Shown: positions 1 to 7,705 of the stretch, piece by piece
How positions within the stretch are numbered: the stretch's first letter is position 1
How the letters are laid out: each line of letters begins with the position of its first letter
Assembly (NCBI GenBank): GCA_025937895.1
Contig: JAICQL010000061.1
Span: forward strand, 1 to 36,365
Direction: 5' to 3'
Length of the DNA: 36,365 bases
Origin: Polyangiaceae bacterium
Lineage (GTDB): Bacteria > Myxococcota_A > Polyangia > Polyangiales > Polyangiaceae
Notes under the pieces: generated by a model
What the model was told of the DNA's origin: nothing
The model's input: the letters and a program-made list of their open reading frames with translations, nothing else
Databases searched by the model: none
Position numbers and translations under genes: made by a program

Positions 1-2043
1 GGCGCCGTGATGGACGTGACGGCGCTCGGCCTCTCACGCGCCGAGAAGCGCCGGCAGTCCGCCGAGTCCGTCAAGGTGATCGAGACCGAGCGCGCACGGC
101 GCTCCTCCGCGGACATGGGCGAGGTGCTGGCACGCACCGAGGGCATCGGGGTGCGGCGCCAGGGCGGCCTCGGCTCCGACACGCGCTTCTCGCTCAACGG
201 CCTGACCGACGATCAGGTGCGCTTCTTCCTCGATGGCATCCCGCTGGAGCTGGCCGGCTTTCCGCAGGGCATCGCCAACGTGCCCGTCAATTTGATGGAG
301 CGCATCGAGGTGTACGCGGGCGTCGTGCCGGTGCGCTTCGGAGCCGACGCGCTGGGCGGCGCCGTGAACCTGGTCACCCCCGAGGATCCGCGCGATACCC
401 GCGCCGCGGCTTCTTACGAGACAGGCTCCTTCGGTACTCACCGGCTTTCGCTCGGCGGGCAGCACTACGATGAGGCCACCGGGCTTTTCGTGCGCGGCAG
501 CGGCTACCTCGATCATGCCCTGAACAACTATCGCATCGACGTCGAGGTGCCCGACGCGCGCGGGCGCCTGTCGCCCGCCCGCGTCTCCCGCTTTCACGAT
601 GCGTACACCGCCGGGGGCGGCAGCCTGGAGCTCGGCTTCGTGCAGCGGCCGTGGGCGCGCCGGCTGCTCTTGCGCGGCTACGCCAGCGGCTACGACACGG
701 AGTACCAGCACAACGTGGTCATGACCGTGCCCTACGGCGAGGTCAGCTACTCCGAGAAGGTGGCCGGCACCACCCTGCGCTACGAGCAGCCGCTCGCCGC
801 CGGCGTGGCGCTCGATGCGCTGGTCGGCTACAGCTACTCGCGCGGGCGCTTCCTCGACGTGTCCGAGTGCGTGTACGACTGGCTCGGGCGCTGCGTGCGC
901 CGGCGCAACGTGCCGGGCGAGACGGACACGCGCCCGCACGATCAGCTGTACTGGGATCACACCGTCTTCAACCGCACGCAGCTCGCCTGGCGCGTGGCCT
1001 CCGGCCACGCGCTGCGGCTCGCTCTGGCGCCCAGCTACATCACGCGCGACGCCGATGAGCGGCGCCAGCTCGATCCCAGCGCGCGCGATCCGCTGGCCGC
1101 CGAGCGCAAGCTGCTGACCATGGTGAACGGCCTGGAATACGAGCTCGACGCTCTGGGCGACCGGCTCGAGAACATTGCCTTCGCCAAGTACTACCTGCAA
1201 GAGCTGTGGAGCGAGGAGCCGCGACCGGGCAACGTCCTGCTGCGGCGTGATCGCACCACGCAGCGCGCGGGGCTGGGCGATGGCCTGCGCTTCCGCTGGA
1301 CGCCGTGGCTGTATTCGAAGCTGTCGTACGAGTGGGCGACCCGCGTGCCTCGCCCGGATGAGATCTTCGGCGACAACGTGTTCGTCGTCGCCAACCTGGA
1401 GCTGGAGCCCGAGACCAGCCACAACCTCAACCTGAGCACCAGCCTCGACCTGCCGGAGACGGAGGCGGGCGCGTGGCGAGCCACGGCCACGGGCTTCCTG
1501 CGCGATGCCGACGAGCTGATCGTACTGCTCGGCAATGATCGCGTGCAGAGCTACCAGAACGTGTACGCGGCGCGCTCGCTGGGCATCGAGGCGTCAGCGG
1601 GCTGGACGTCTCCCGGCAGGCTGCTGGCGCTGGACGGAAACCTGACGTATCAGGACTTCCGCAACGCCTCGAGCCAGGGCACCTTCGGCGATTTCGACGG
1701 GGATCGCATCCCGAACCGGCCGTACTTCTTTGCCAATGGCTCTGCGCGCCTGCAGCTGGAGAGCACGCTCGCTCCCGGTGACGAGCTGTCCTTGACCTGG
1801 AACGGCCGCTACGTGGCCGAGTTCTTCCGGGGCTGGGAGAGCGTGGGCCTGCGCGAGTTCAAGCAGCGCGTGCCCTCGCAGCTGCTGCACTCGCTCGGTC
1901 TCGGCTACGTGGTGAGGGCGCAGGGCGTGCAGGTGACCAGCTCGCTCGAGGTGCAGAACCTCACGAACGAGCCCGCCTACGACTTCATCGGTGTGCAGCG
2001 GCCCGGGCGCGCCTTCTACGCGAAGACCACGCTGGAGCTCTGA
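1..2043 (+). CDS. TonB-dependent outer-membrane receptor, 5' end outside window
   Basis: The frame is open from base 1, and the first visible residues already lie just before the plug domain, so the signal peptide and any N-terminal domain are upstream of the window. The plug covers about residues 35-125, with typical segments such as VEVYAG-like IEVYAGVVPVRFG and ALGGAVNLVT. The remaining roughly 550 residues have the alternating aromatic/polar pattern of a 22-strand barrel, and the last strand ends in YAKTTLEL rather than a terminal Phe. The family imports siderophores, cobalamin, sugars or metals across the outer membrane using TonB/ExbBD. The substrate cannot be read from the sequence, and no TonB or transporter gene lies downstream in this window. 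The Met codon at 10 is probably internal. Confidence 0.9.
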   Translation, partial: GAVMDVTALGLSRAEKRRQSAESVKVIETERARRSSADMGEVLARTEGIGVRRQGGLGSDTRFSLNGLTDDQVRFFLDGIPLELAGFPQGIANVPVNLMERIEVYAGVVPVRFGADALGGAVNLVTPEDPRDTRAAASYETGSFGTHRLSLGGQHYDEATGLFVRGSGYLDHALNNYRIDVEVPDARGRLSPARVSRFHDAYTAGGGSLELGFVQRPWARRLLLRGYASGYDTEYQHNVVMTVPYGEVSYSEKVAGTTLRYEQPLAAGVALDALVGYSYSRGRFLDVSECVYDWLGRCVRRRNVPGETDTRPHDQLYWDHTVFNRTQLAWRVASGHALRLALAPSYITRDADERRQLDPSARDPLAAERKLLTMVNGLEYELDALGDRLENIAFAKYYLQELWSEEPRPGNVLLRRDRTTQRAGLGDGLRFRWTPWLYSKLSYEWATRVPRPDEIFGDNVFVVANLELEPETSHNLNLSTSLDLPETEAGAWRATATGFLRDADELIVLLGNDRVQSYQNVYAARSLGIEASAGWTSPGRLLALDGNLTYQDFRNASSQGTFGDFDGDRIPNRPYFFANGSARLQLESTLAPGDELSLTWNGRYVAEFFRGWESVGLREFKQRVPSQLLHSLGLGYVVRAQGVQVTSSLEVQNLTNEPAYDFIGVQRPGRAFYAKTTLEL

Positions 2044-2084
2044 GCCAGCGGCGCTCGCTCGGCGGCGCTGCTGGAGAGCGCTGC

Positions 2085-2111
2085 TTGACGGGCGCCGAGC
2101 TGGTTGATACT
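2085..2111 (+). promoter_or_regulatory. Candidate sigma-70-like promoter for the small Cys-rich gene
   Basis: TTGACG (2085-2090) is followed after 15 bp by GATACT (2106-2111). The match to a -35/-10 pair is partial and the spacing is short. If used, transcription would begin about 10 nt before the ATG at 2128, giving a nearly leaderless message, which fits the absence of a Shine-Dalgarno sequence there. Confidence 0.3.
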
Positions 2112-2127
2112 AGCTCTCAAATTCATC

Positions 2128-2433
2128 ATGAAGCCCGATTTTCTCCCCGAAAAGCGCTCCGTGCTGGCGCGTGCCGTACCCCTGCTGGCGGTTGCTCTCG
2201 CTTGCGCCTTCGCCTGTGACGATGAAGCGACCGTGCAGGGGGAGGAGATGGAGCCATTCGAGATGGAGCAGCTGGAGAACCAGCCGGAGGGCGAGCGCCA
2301 GCCACCGCGCGAGGGCCCTGACGGTTGCTACCTGCCCGAGCAGAGAAGCTGTGATTGTGCAGTGGCGGAGGCAGATTGCACGGAAGACGTGGGCATCTGG
2401 ACCACCGGCTGCGCCTCGTGCGCCACGCCTTGA
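2128..2433 (+). CDS. Small Cys-rich secreted protein, possible lipoprotein
   Basis: 101 residues from the ATG at 2128, chosen because the preceding in-frame TTG at 2104 has no support and overlaps a possible promoter. Residues 8-29 form a positively charged then hydrophobic segment ending in LACAFACDD, a signal peptide with an imperfect lipobox; either Cys could be the lipidated one. The middle is acidic (Glu/Pro-rich). The C-terminal 35 residues are Cys-rich: CYLPEQRSCDCAV, then DC, then GCASCATP. This resembles short extracellular Cys-rich myxobacterial domains, but I recognise no family. The TGA stop at 2431 is followed in frame by 11 more codons, three of them Cys, before TAG at 2467; see findings. 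Function unknown. Confidence 0.6.
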   Translation: MKPDFLPEKRSVLARAVPLLAVALACAFACDDEATVQGEEMEPFEMEQLENQPEGERQPPREGPDGCYLPEQRSCDCAVAEADCTEDVGIWTTGCASCATP

Positions 2434-2654
2434 AGCTTCTGCTGCAAGAGCTGCGCTCGTCTCGCGTAGGACACGCTGGCTACACGTGGTTGGCACAGGC
2501 GCGAGAGAGAAGCGGTGTGAATCGCGCACGAAACAATTTCGTGCAGAGGTCCGCTGAAGAACGCGGCTGCGGCAGCATCTTTGGAGTTCGTTTCAGGCTG
2601 TGCCCGGGCTACCTATTCGCCGGTGCACGACCGTAGTGCAGCTTGGAATACATC

Positions 2655-3611
2655 ATGTCTTTGACCTTCAATCGTAACCAAGCGTCCTTTGATCGCGAGC
2701 GACAGCCCTGGCTCATGAGCTCGGGCGAGCTCGCGATCCTCGAGGTTCTCTCGAAGAGCGTCCGGGCGGAGGTGTCGTTGGCGGTGGGGCCTGGCGCACG
2801 TTCGTTCGAAGAAATGGTGGTCCTCAAGCGCTTCGGCCGCGATGCGGAGGGAGCGGACTGGATTCGCCTCGTGGTCGAGCTGGAGCTGGCGCGGCAGCTG
2901 CGCCACGAGAACCTGGTGCGTACCCTGGGCATCGGGCTCGAGGCGGGCGGCTACTTTCAGCTCTGCGAATACCTGGAGGGGGTGACCTTGCCGCAGCTCC
3001 TGGGCTGGGCCAGGGCCACTCACACTCGTTTCAGCAATGCGATCGTGGCGCGCGTGCTGCTCGCCATCATCGACGCGGTGAAACACGCCGAGTCCGTCGC
3101 CACGTCCGAGGCCGCGCTGGAGCTGATCCGGGGCCCCGTTGCCGCTGCCGACGTCTTCTTGACCTATGACGGCCAGGTCAAGGTGCTGGGCTTCAAGAGC
3201 GCCCACGCCCGGGGCGAAGGCGCCGGGTCCGCGCCGCATGTCGCCGCCATCGACGTGCTCTTGCAACAGCACATGACGCCGGAGCTGCGGCGCTCGCTGC
3301 GCAGCTTGCAGCTGCCCAGCGAGTCCGCCGACTGCTGGCAAGCGATCCGCGAGGCACTGCACTTCTGGCGCGACGAGGAGTCCGCCAGCGACGGCCGCAA
3401 CGAGCTGCGCCGGCTGCTGCGCAATGTGATGCAGCGCGAGCGTGCTCGCAGCGCGCTGAGGCTGGCTGGCGCCTTTGCGCAGCTGCGCGCGCCGCAGCTG
3501 CGCGCGGCCGCGCGCGCTGCCGCCGATGAGGCGCCACAGAGCGGCGTGCGCCGCATCCGCAGCTACGACTCCGAGCCGCGCGAGCCGCGCCTCGGGCGCA
3601 GCGCGGGCTAG
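2655..3611 (+). CDS. Cytoplasmic Ser/Thr protein pseudokinase
   Basis: 318 residues from the ATG at 2655; an in-frame TTG four codons earlier is possible. The N-terminal two thirds follow a Hanks-type kinase fold: VVLKRF with Lys58 in place of the VAIK lysine, then helix C with ELELARQLRHENLVRTLGIG, then the hinge LCEYLEGVTLPQLL. The catalytic loop lacks HRD (the region reads IRGPVAAADVFL), and DFG is replaced by GFK after VKVL. No APE motif or large C-lobe follows. Phosphotransfer is therefore unlikely and a scaffold or regulatory role is inferred. The C-terminal 80 residues are Arg/Ala-rich and helical. There is no membrane segment. It stands alone between a small secreted protein and convergent hairpins, with no partner gene suggesting a target. 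Confidence 0.75.
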   Translation: MSLTFNRNQASFDRERQPWLMSSGELAILEVLSKSVRAEVSLAVGPGARSFEEMVVLKRFGRDAEGADWIRLVVELELARQLRHENLVRTLGIGLEAGGYFQLCEYLEGVTLPQLLGWARATHTRFSNAIVARVLLAIIDAVKHAESVATSEAALELIRGPVAAADVFLTYDGQVKVLGFKSAHARGEGAGSAPHVAAIDVLLQQHMTPELRRSLRSLQLPSESADCWQAIREALHFWRDEESASDGRNELRRLLRNVMQRERARSALRLAGAFAQLRAPQLRAAARAAADEAPQSGVRRIRSYDSEPREPRLGRSAG

Positions 3612-3665
3612 CAGCTGCGCGAGCGCCAGCTCATCGCCAGCACCGCTCCGGCCCACAAAATGCCA

Positions 3666-3694
3666 AGCGGGAGAAGCCACCGGCTTCTCCCGCT
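3666..3694. terminator. 13-bp perfect hairpin between convergent genes
   Basis: Arms 3666-3678 and 3682-3694 are perfectly complementary with a 3-nt loop (ACC). Read on the minus strand the stem is followed by TGGCATTTTG, a short T run, so it can act as an intrinsic terminator for the minus-strand gene ending at 3749. It may also slow plus-strand transcripts from the pseudokinase ending at 3611. Confidence 0.6.
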
Positions 3695-3712
3695 CGGAAA
3701 CCACGCGCGCGC

Positions 3713-3738
3713 CTTGCCGCGGCTCGCGCCGCGGCAAG
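3713..3738. terminator. 11-bp GC-rich hairpin, second of a pair
   Basis: Arms 3713-3723 and 3728-3738 are perfect inverted copies with a 4-nt loop (TCGC). It lies 18 bp from the 3666-3694 hairpin, directly after the minus-strand stop at 3749. No T tract follows on either strand, so it is more likely a mRNA 3'-end stabiliser or part of a tandem bidirectional terminator than a complete terminator. Confidence 0.45.
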
Positions 3739-3748
3739 CCCGCCCAGC

Positions 3749-5032
3749 TCAGACCACGGACTCTTTCCCGAGGCCGCTCTTGCTGTTGATCGTGGGCTCC
3801 TCGTCCAGCAGGTCCGCGGCGTCGACGAACTCGGTGTCCTCGTCGAACTCCTGCGACCAGGTGGAGGGATCTTCCACCGGCTTGCCGCCGGCCGAGGTGG
3901 CGGCTGCGGCGGGCGGCGGTGGCGTCTTGCGCGCGGCGGCGGCGCCCTTGGCCACACCCTTGCCGTCCTTCTCCTTGGCGTCCTTGAAGTCCTTGGCGTC
4001 CTTCAAATCCTTGGCCGACACCTTCTCCGTCTGCGTGCGCGAGGTGGGTGGAGCGAAGGCGCCGAAGTCATCGTCGGTCGTGGACGGCGAGCTGTCGTCG
4101 TCGTTGCTGGCCGTGACGCCGGCGCTGGCGTTCGCGCCGCTGCCGGAGGCCGACATCAGGCTGCCGCCCGCGCTGGCAGCTGCAGGGCTCGCGGCTGCGG
4201 GGCTGGCGGCCGCCGGGTTCACTGCGGAGCCGCCGACAGTGCCGCCGCCGCCGGCTGCGCTGCTGCCCTGATCGGACGGCTCGGGCTTGTCACCCTTCTT
4301 CTTCACCGCGTAGCCGTGCTCGTGGGCGATCTTGGTCTCGATGATCGAGTCCCACACCTGGAACAGCGGCATGTAGTTGACGAGCACGTCCGGCGGCATC
4401 GAACCCAGCAGATCCGTCTCGGTGAAGGGCGCGTTACGCTTGCCGCAGTCGAGGGCCCCCTTGATGATCTTGCCCAGCTCGCTCTTTGGCAGGCGCGAGG
4501 CCAGCTCCTCCACGGTGATGCCCTCGACGATGTCGGCGTGGGTCACCAGCTTGTCCTCCAGCGCGCGCGCCAGCATGAAGGCCATGTGGCTCTTCGCGGC
4601 CGCGTACTCCTTCTGGCGGCTGGGGGAGATCTTCCAGAACTCGCCCTCGATCACGTACGTCCACAGCAGCTTGGCATCCAGATAGCGGACCCGATCGTCC
4701 ATCTGGAACACGCGCATCACCGAGGTGGCATCCGTCTCGCCTTCATCGAGCGCGATCTGCAGATCGTCAGCGCAGGACTCCCACGTCTTCTTGAGCGCGA
4801 CCTTCTCCTTCATCCCCGTGGCGGCAACCAGGATGTTGGCCCGGAGCTTGGGCTGATCCTTGAGACCCTCCATGATGAGGGTGGGCGGAAAGTGCCGCAC
4901 AAAATCCTCGGGAGAGCGCCGACCGACCTCGAAGCCGTGCTCGATCACGTGCGCCAGGAAGCGTTCTCGTCCCTTGCTCAGAGTAGAGGTGCGCGTACCC
5001 TCTTTGCTGTTGTCCTTCTTCTGATCTTGCAT
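3749..5032 (-). CDS. Uncharacterised cytoplasmic protein with low-complexity linker
   Basis: 427 residues. The ATG at 5032 is chosen because GAGGAG sits 7 nt upstream; the frame stays open further upstream to 5140, but without a comparable ribosome site. Residues 1-20 are charged (MQDQKKDNSKEG). Residues about 20-235 form one globular, mostly helical region (RERFLAHVIEHGFEVG, VLVNYMPLFQVWDSIIE). Residues about 250-375 are low-complexity: Ala-Ser-Pro repeats from a 15-bp unit (4172-4216) and a Lys-Asp-Ala run from an 18-bp unit (3972-4016). The acidic C-terminus has EFDEDTEFVDAADLLDEEPT, which could be a short binding or degradation motif. There is no signal peptide or membrane segment. I do not recognise the family. 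It appears monocistronic. Confidence 0.75.
   Translation of the reverse strand: MQDQKKDNSKEGTRTSTLSKGRERFLAHVIEHGFEVGRRSPEDFVRHFPPTLIMEGLKDQPKLRANILVAATGMKEKVALKKTWESCADDLQIALDEGETDATSVMRVFQMDDRVRYLDAKLLWTYVIEGEFWKISPSRQKEYAAAKSHMAFMLARALEDKLVTHADIVEGITVEELASRLPKSELGKIIKGALDCGKRNAPFTETDLLGSMPPDVLVNYMPLFQVWDSIIETKIAHEHGYAVKKKGDKPEPSDQGSSAAGGGGTVGGSAVNPAAASPAAASPAAASAGGSLMSASGSGANASAGVTASNDDDSSPSTTDDDFGAFAPPTSRTQTEKVSAKDLKDAKDFKDAKEKDGKGVAKGAAAARKTPPPPAAAATSAGGKPVEDPSTWSQEFDEDTEFVDAADLLDEEPTINSKSGLGKESVV
3972..4016 (-). repeat. 18-bp tandem repeat, 2.5 copies, coding
   Basis: Units begin at 3972, 3990 and 4008 (last is partial) with the core TCCTTGGCGTCCTT. They encode a repeated Lys-Asp-Ala/Phe stretch in the linker of the gene ending at 3749. 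The length is a multiple of three, so copy-number change would keep the frame. Confidence 0.8.
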
Positions 5033-5353
5033 GAGCTCCTCTTCGGGGATGCTGCGGTCAACGTTTCGGGTCGTCGAGGCGGGCAGCGGCGGAATCATTA
5101 GCCTAGCACGCGACCCCGAGCGCCGTGCTGGCCCCCCCACGCGCCGGCTTGCTCGTTGATCCTGTACGACCGTGACGACTTTATCTAAACGGGTGTAGTC
5201 CAGCGTGCCACCACGCGGGTAGCGTGAACAGTGCCCGCGTCTGCTGCTGGCATGCGCGTACGCACGCGCCGCCTTCCCGACACTAGCCCCGGGGCTCGCT
5301 CGGGAGCCCGCGGCGTCATTTTCGACGGCTTTCTGGAAACGTTACCGCCCGGG
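5033..5353. other. Intergenic region between hemC stop and next gene start
   Basis: 321 bp with no credible gene. It must hold the promoter of the minus-strand gene starting at 5032, but I see no convincing -35/-10 pair. A 6-bp stem with 6-nt loop (5292-5297 with 5304-5309) lies about 45 bp past the hemC stop. It lacks a T run and is at best a weak hemC 3' hairpin. Confidence 0.5.
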
Positions 5354-6265
5354 TCAGACCTTGGCGGCGCGCAGCGCACGGCCCACCAGGGCACCCACTT
5401 CCTGCGCGCGCTGCAGCGTCTCCGGCCACGGGCAGCGCAGCTCTTCACGGCGCACGTTGCTGCCGTCTGGCTCGGCCAGCAGCGCGCGCAGACGCAGCTC
5501 GTTGCCGATGTGCTCTGCGTGCGCAGCCACCGGCACCTGGCAGCTGCCCTCGACGGCGATCATCACGCCACGCTCCGCGGCCGTGGCGATCGCTGTTTCA
5601 ATATCCTCGAGCTCCGACACCAGGCTGAGCATGGCCTCATCCCCGGAGCGGATCTCGATCCCCAGCGCGCCCTGGCCTACAGCAGGGATGCATACATCCG
5701 GGGACAGCAGCTCCGTCACCGCGTCTGCTCGCCCCAGGCGGCGCAGACCGGCATGGGCCAGGATCACCGCGTCCACCACGCCCTCGGCACAGCGCCGCAG
5801 GCGCGTATCCACGTTGCCGCGCAGCGGCACGAACTCGAGGTCGGGCCTCAGCGCTCGCAGCTGGACGGTGCGGCGCAGGGAGGAGGTGCCCACCTTTGCC
5901 CCGTGCGGCAGCTCCAGGAACTTGCAGCCCGTGCGCGTGTGCACGGCGTCGCGCGCGTCCTCGCGCCGAGGTACGCAACCGAGCAAGAGCCCGGGCGCCA
6001 GCTCACCCGGCACGTCTTTCAGCGAGTGCACGGCGAGATCGGCCTCGCCCGCCAGCAGCGCCTCCTCGATCTCCTTGAGGAACAGACCCTTGCCGCCCAC
6101 CTCCTGCAGCGGGCGATCCTGGATCTTGTCGCCGGTGGTGACCACCAGGAGCTCCTTCGTCTCGACATGGGTCTTGTCGCGCAGCTCAGCCATCCAGGCG
6201 CGAGATTGCGCGAGCGCCAGCGCGCTCTTGCGCGTGGCCACCGTCACCGTACGCCCGCCGCTCAT
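5354..6265 (-). CDS. hemC: Hydroxymethylbilane synthase (porphobilinogen deaminase)
   Basis: 303 residues, normal length. The enzyme joins four porphobilinogen molecules into hydroxymethylbilane in the cytoplasm, using a dipyrromethane cofactor. Visible family signatures: TVATRKSALALAQ at residues 7-19, GDKIQDRPL with the catalytic Asp region at 45-53, GGKGLFLKEIE at 57-67, HSLKDVP at 80-86, SSLRR at 128-132, and GQGALGIE at 197-204. The cofactor-attachment Cys242 lies in VEGSCQVPVAAH, where many homologues have GGC, so Ser replaces the usual Gly. The ATG overlaps the hemA stop by 4 bp (ATGA), so translation is probably coupled to hemA. It is the last gene of the hemX-hemA-hemC block. Confidence 0.97.
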   Translation of the reverse strand: MSGGRTVTVATRKSALALAQSRAWMAELRDKTHVETKELLVVTTGDKIQDRPLQEVGGKGLFLKEIEEALLAGEADLAVHSLKDVPGELAPGLLLGCVPRREDARDAVHTRTGCKFLELPHGAKVGTSSLRRTVQLRALRPDLEFVPLRGNVDTRLRRCAEGVVDAVILAHAGLRRLGRADAVTELLSPDVCIPAVGQGALGIEIRSGDEAMLSLVSELEDIETAIATAAERGVMIAVEGSCQVPVAAHAEHIGNELRLRALLAEPDGSNVRREELRCPWPETLQRAQEVGALVGRALRAAKV

Positions 6266-7698
6266 TGCGCGTCTCCCAGGCGCTCGCCCGCCGGGCGCTC
6301 CGCGGGGGCACCCGCCGGGCGCTCCGCGGGGGAGGGCGTGCGCGAGTCGCGCCGCTCGGGCTTGCCGCTCGGGCTGCTCGGGCCCCGCGAGTTGCGCGTA
6401 GGGATGCTGTCGCGTGCTGCCACCGGCTCTTCACCGTCGAGCCCAAACAGCTCCGTCAGTGCGCCCACGAACTGCTCCAGGCGTTCGCCTTCGGCCGGGT
6501 TGGACGCCGCTTCACGCAAGCGCATCGTGGGAGTGTGCAGCAATTTGTTCACCGCGGCATCGAGCATGCGATCGAGCGCCTCCTGGTCGTCTTTGGTCAA
6601 ATGGCGTAGCTTGCGCAGGCTCTTGCCCAGCTCGCTGCGCAGCACGCCGTGCAAGCGGCGGCGCAGCGCCACCACCGTGGGCGTCACCGTCTCGGCCGAG
6701 GCGGCGCGCTCGAAGTTGCGCGTCTCCTCCGCCACGATCTGCTCCGCACGGTCCGCCTCGCCCCGGCGGCTGCTCTTGGTGTCGTGGACGATCTGCGAGA
6801 GATCATCGATGTTGTAGAGGAAGACATCGTCCAGCCCGTCCAGGCGCGGATCGATGTTGCGCGGCACCGACAGGTCCACGAAGAACAGCGAGCGGCCGCG
6901 GCGCTGCTTCACCAGGCGCGCCACGCTGTCGTACTCCACCACGAAGCCGTGAGAGCTGGTCATGGCCACCAGCACGTCCACCTCCAGCAGGGTGGCCTCC
7001 AGCTCGGCCATCGACCGCGGCGCCGCGCCCAGCGCCTGCGCCAGCGCTGCCACCTTCTCCGGCTGGCGCCCGAGCGCGATCAGCTGCGCGCCCTCGCCAC
7101 CCAGCTGCTTGGCCACCAGCTGCCCCATCTCTCCCAGGCCCAGCAGCGCGGCCTTGCGCCCCCGCAGGTCGCCGAAGATGCGGCGCGTGAGGTCCACCGC
7201 CACGCTGGGCACGGATACCTGGCCCACGCCCAGGGCTGTCTCCGTGCGCACGCGCTTGGCGGTGCGGATGGCGTGCGTGGTGGCGCGCCGCAGGTTGGCG
7301 CCCACCGTGCCCACCTCGTGCGCCAGCTCCAGCGCCTGCTTCAGCTGGCCCAGGATCTGCGGCTCGCCCACCACCAGCGAGTCGAGCGAGCAAGCCACGC
7401 GGAACAGGTGCTTGAGGCCCTGTGCCCCGAGGTGGCGATACAGGTAGGGGCTGAGGGCCTGGGCGAACACGTCGAGCTGAGAGCGCACCGCCTGATCCAG
7501 CCGGTCCGTCTCCACGCCGGGCGCCGCACAGGCCATCACCTCCACCCGGTTGCAGGTGGAGAGCACCAGCGCCTCACCGATTTCGGGTTGAGCCACCAGC
7601 TGCTTGAGCAGGGCCTCGATCTGGTCGCGCTCCAGCGCCATGCGCTCGCGCACGTGGATGGGGGCCGTGTGATGAGAGAGGCCGACGACGGCGAACAT
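6262..7698 (-). CDS. hemA: Glutamyl-tRNA reductase
   Basis: 478 residues. It reduces glutamyl-tRNA(Glu) with NADPH to glutamate-1-semialdehyde, the first committed step of C5 tetrapyrrole synthesis. Signatures: GLSHHTAPIHVRE at 6-18, the catalytic Cys49 in STCNRVE, CSLDSLVVGEPQILGQLK around 110-130, a Rossmann domain with LLGLGEMGQLV near 190, and the helical dimerisation domain at about 310-410. A Pro/Arg/Ser-rich tail after about residue 425 is longer than usual and contains a 24-bp duplicated unit (6287-6332) encoding RPAG/APAE repeats; it is probably disordered. The start is 7 nt after the hemX-like stop and the stop overlaps hemC, so the three genes are very likely one operon. Confidence 0.97.
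   Translation of the reverse strand: MFAVVGLSHHTAPIHVRERMALERDQIEALLKQLVAQPEIGEALVLSTCNRVEVMACAAPGVETDRLDQAVRSQLDVFAQALSPYLYRHLGAQGLKHLFRVACSLDSLVVGEPQILGQLKQALELAHEVGTVGANLRRATTHAIRTAKRVRTETALGVGQVSVPSVAVDLTRRIFGDLRGRKAALLGLGEMGQLVAKQLGGEGAQLIALGRQPEKVAALAQALGAAPRSMAELEATLLEVDVLVAMTSSHGFVVEYDSVARLVKQRRGRSLFFVDLSVPRNIDPRLDGLDDVFLYNIDDLSQIVHDTKSSRRGEADRAEQIVAEETRNFERAASAETVTPTVVALRRRLHGVLRSELGKSLRKLRHLTKDDQEALDRMLDAAVNKLLHTPTMRLREAASNPAEGERLEQFVGALTELFGLDGEEPVAARDSIPTRNSRGPSSPSGKPERRDSRTPSPAERPAGAPAERPAGERLGDAQ
6287..6332 (-). repeat. 24-bp tandem duplication in hemA 3' end
   Basis: Two identical 22-bp blocks (6287-6308 and 6311-6332) separated by 2 bp encode the repeated Arg-Pro-Ala-Gly motif in the HemA tail. 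The period is a multiple of three and keeps the frame. Confidence 0.85.
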
Positions 7699-7705
7699 GA
7701 CGGGC

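Noticed and set aside
5231..6817. Long open frame on the plus strand (over 500 codons) opposite hemC and hemA
   Set aside because: The opposite strand encodes unmistakable HemC and HemA. The plus frame is Arg/His/Ala-rich composition typical of antisense frames in high-GC DNA and has no domain pattern.
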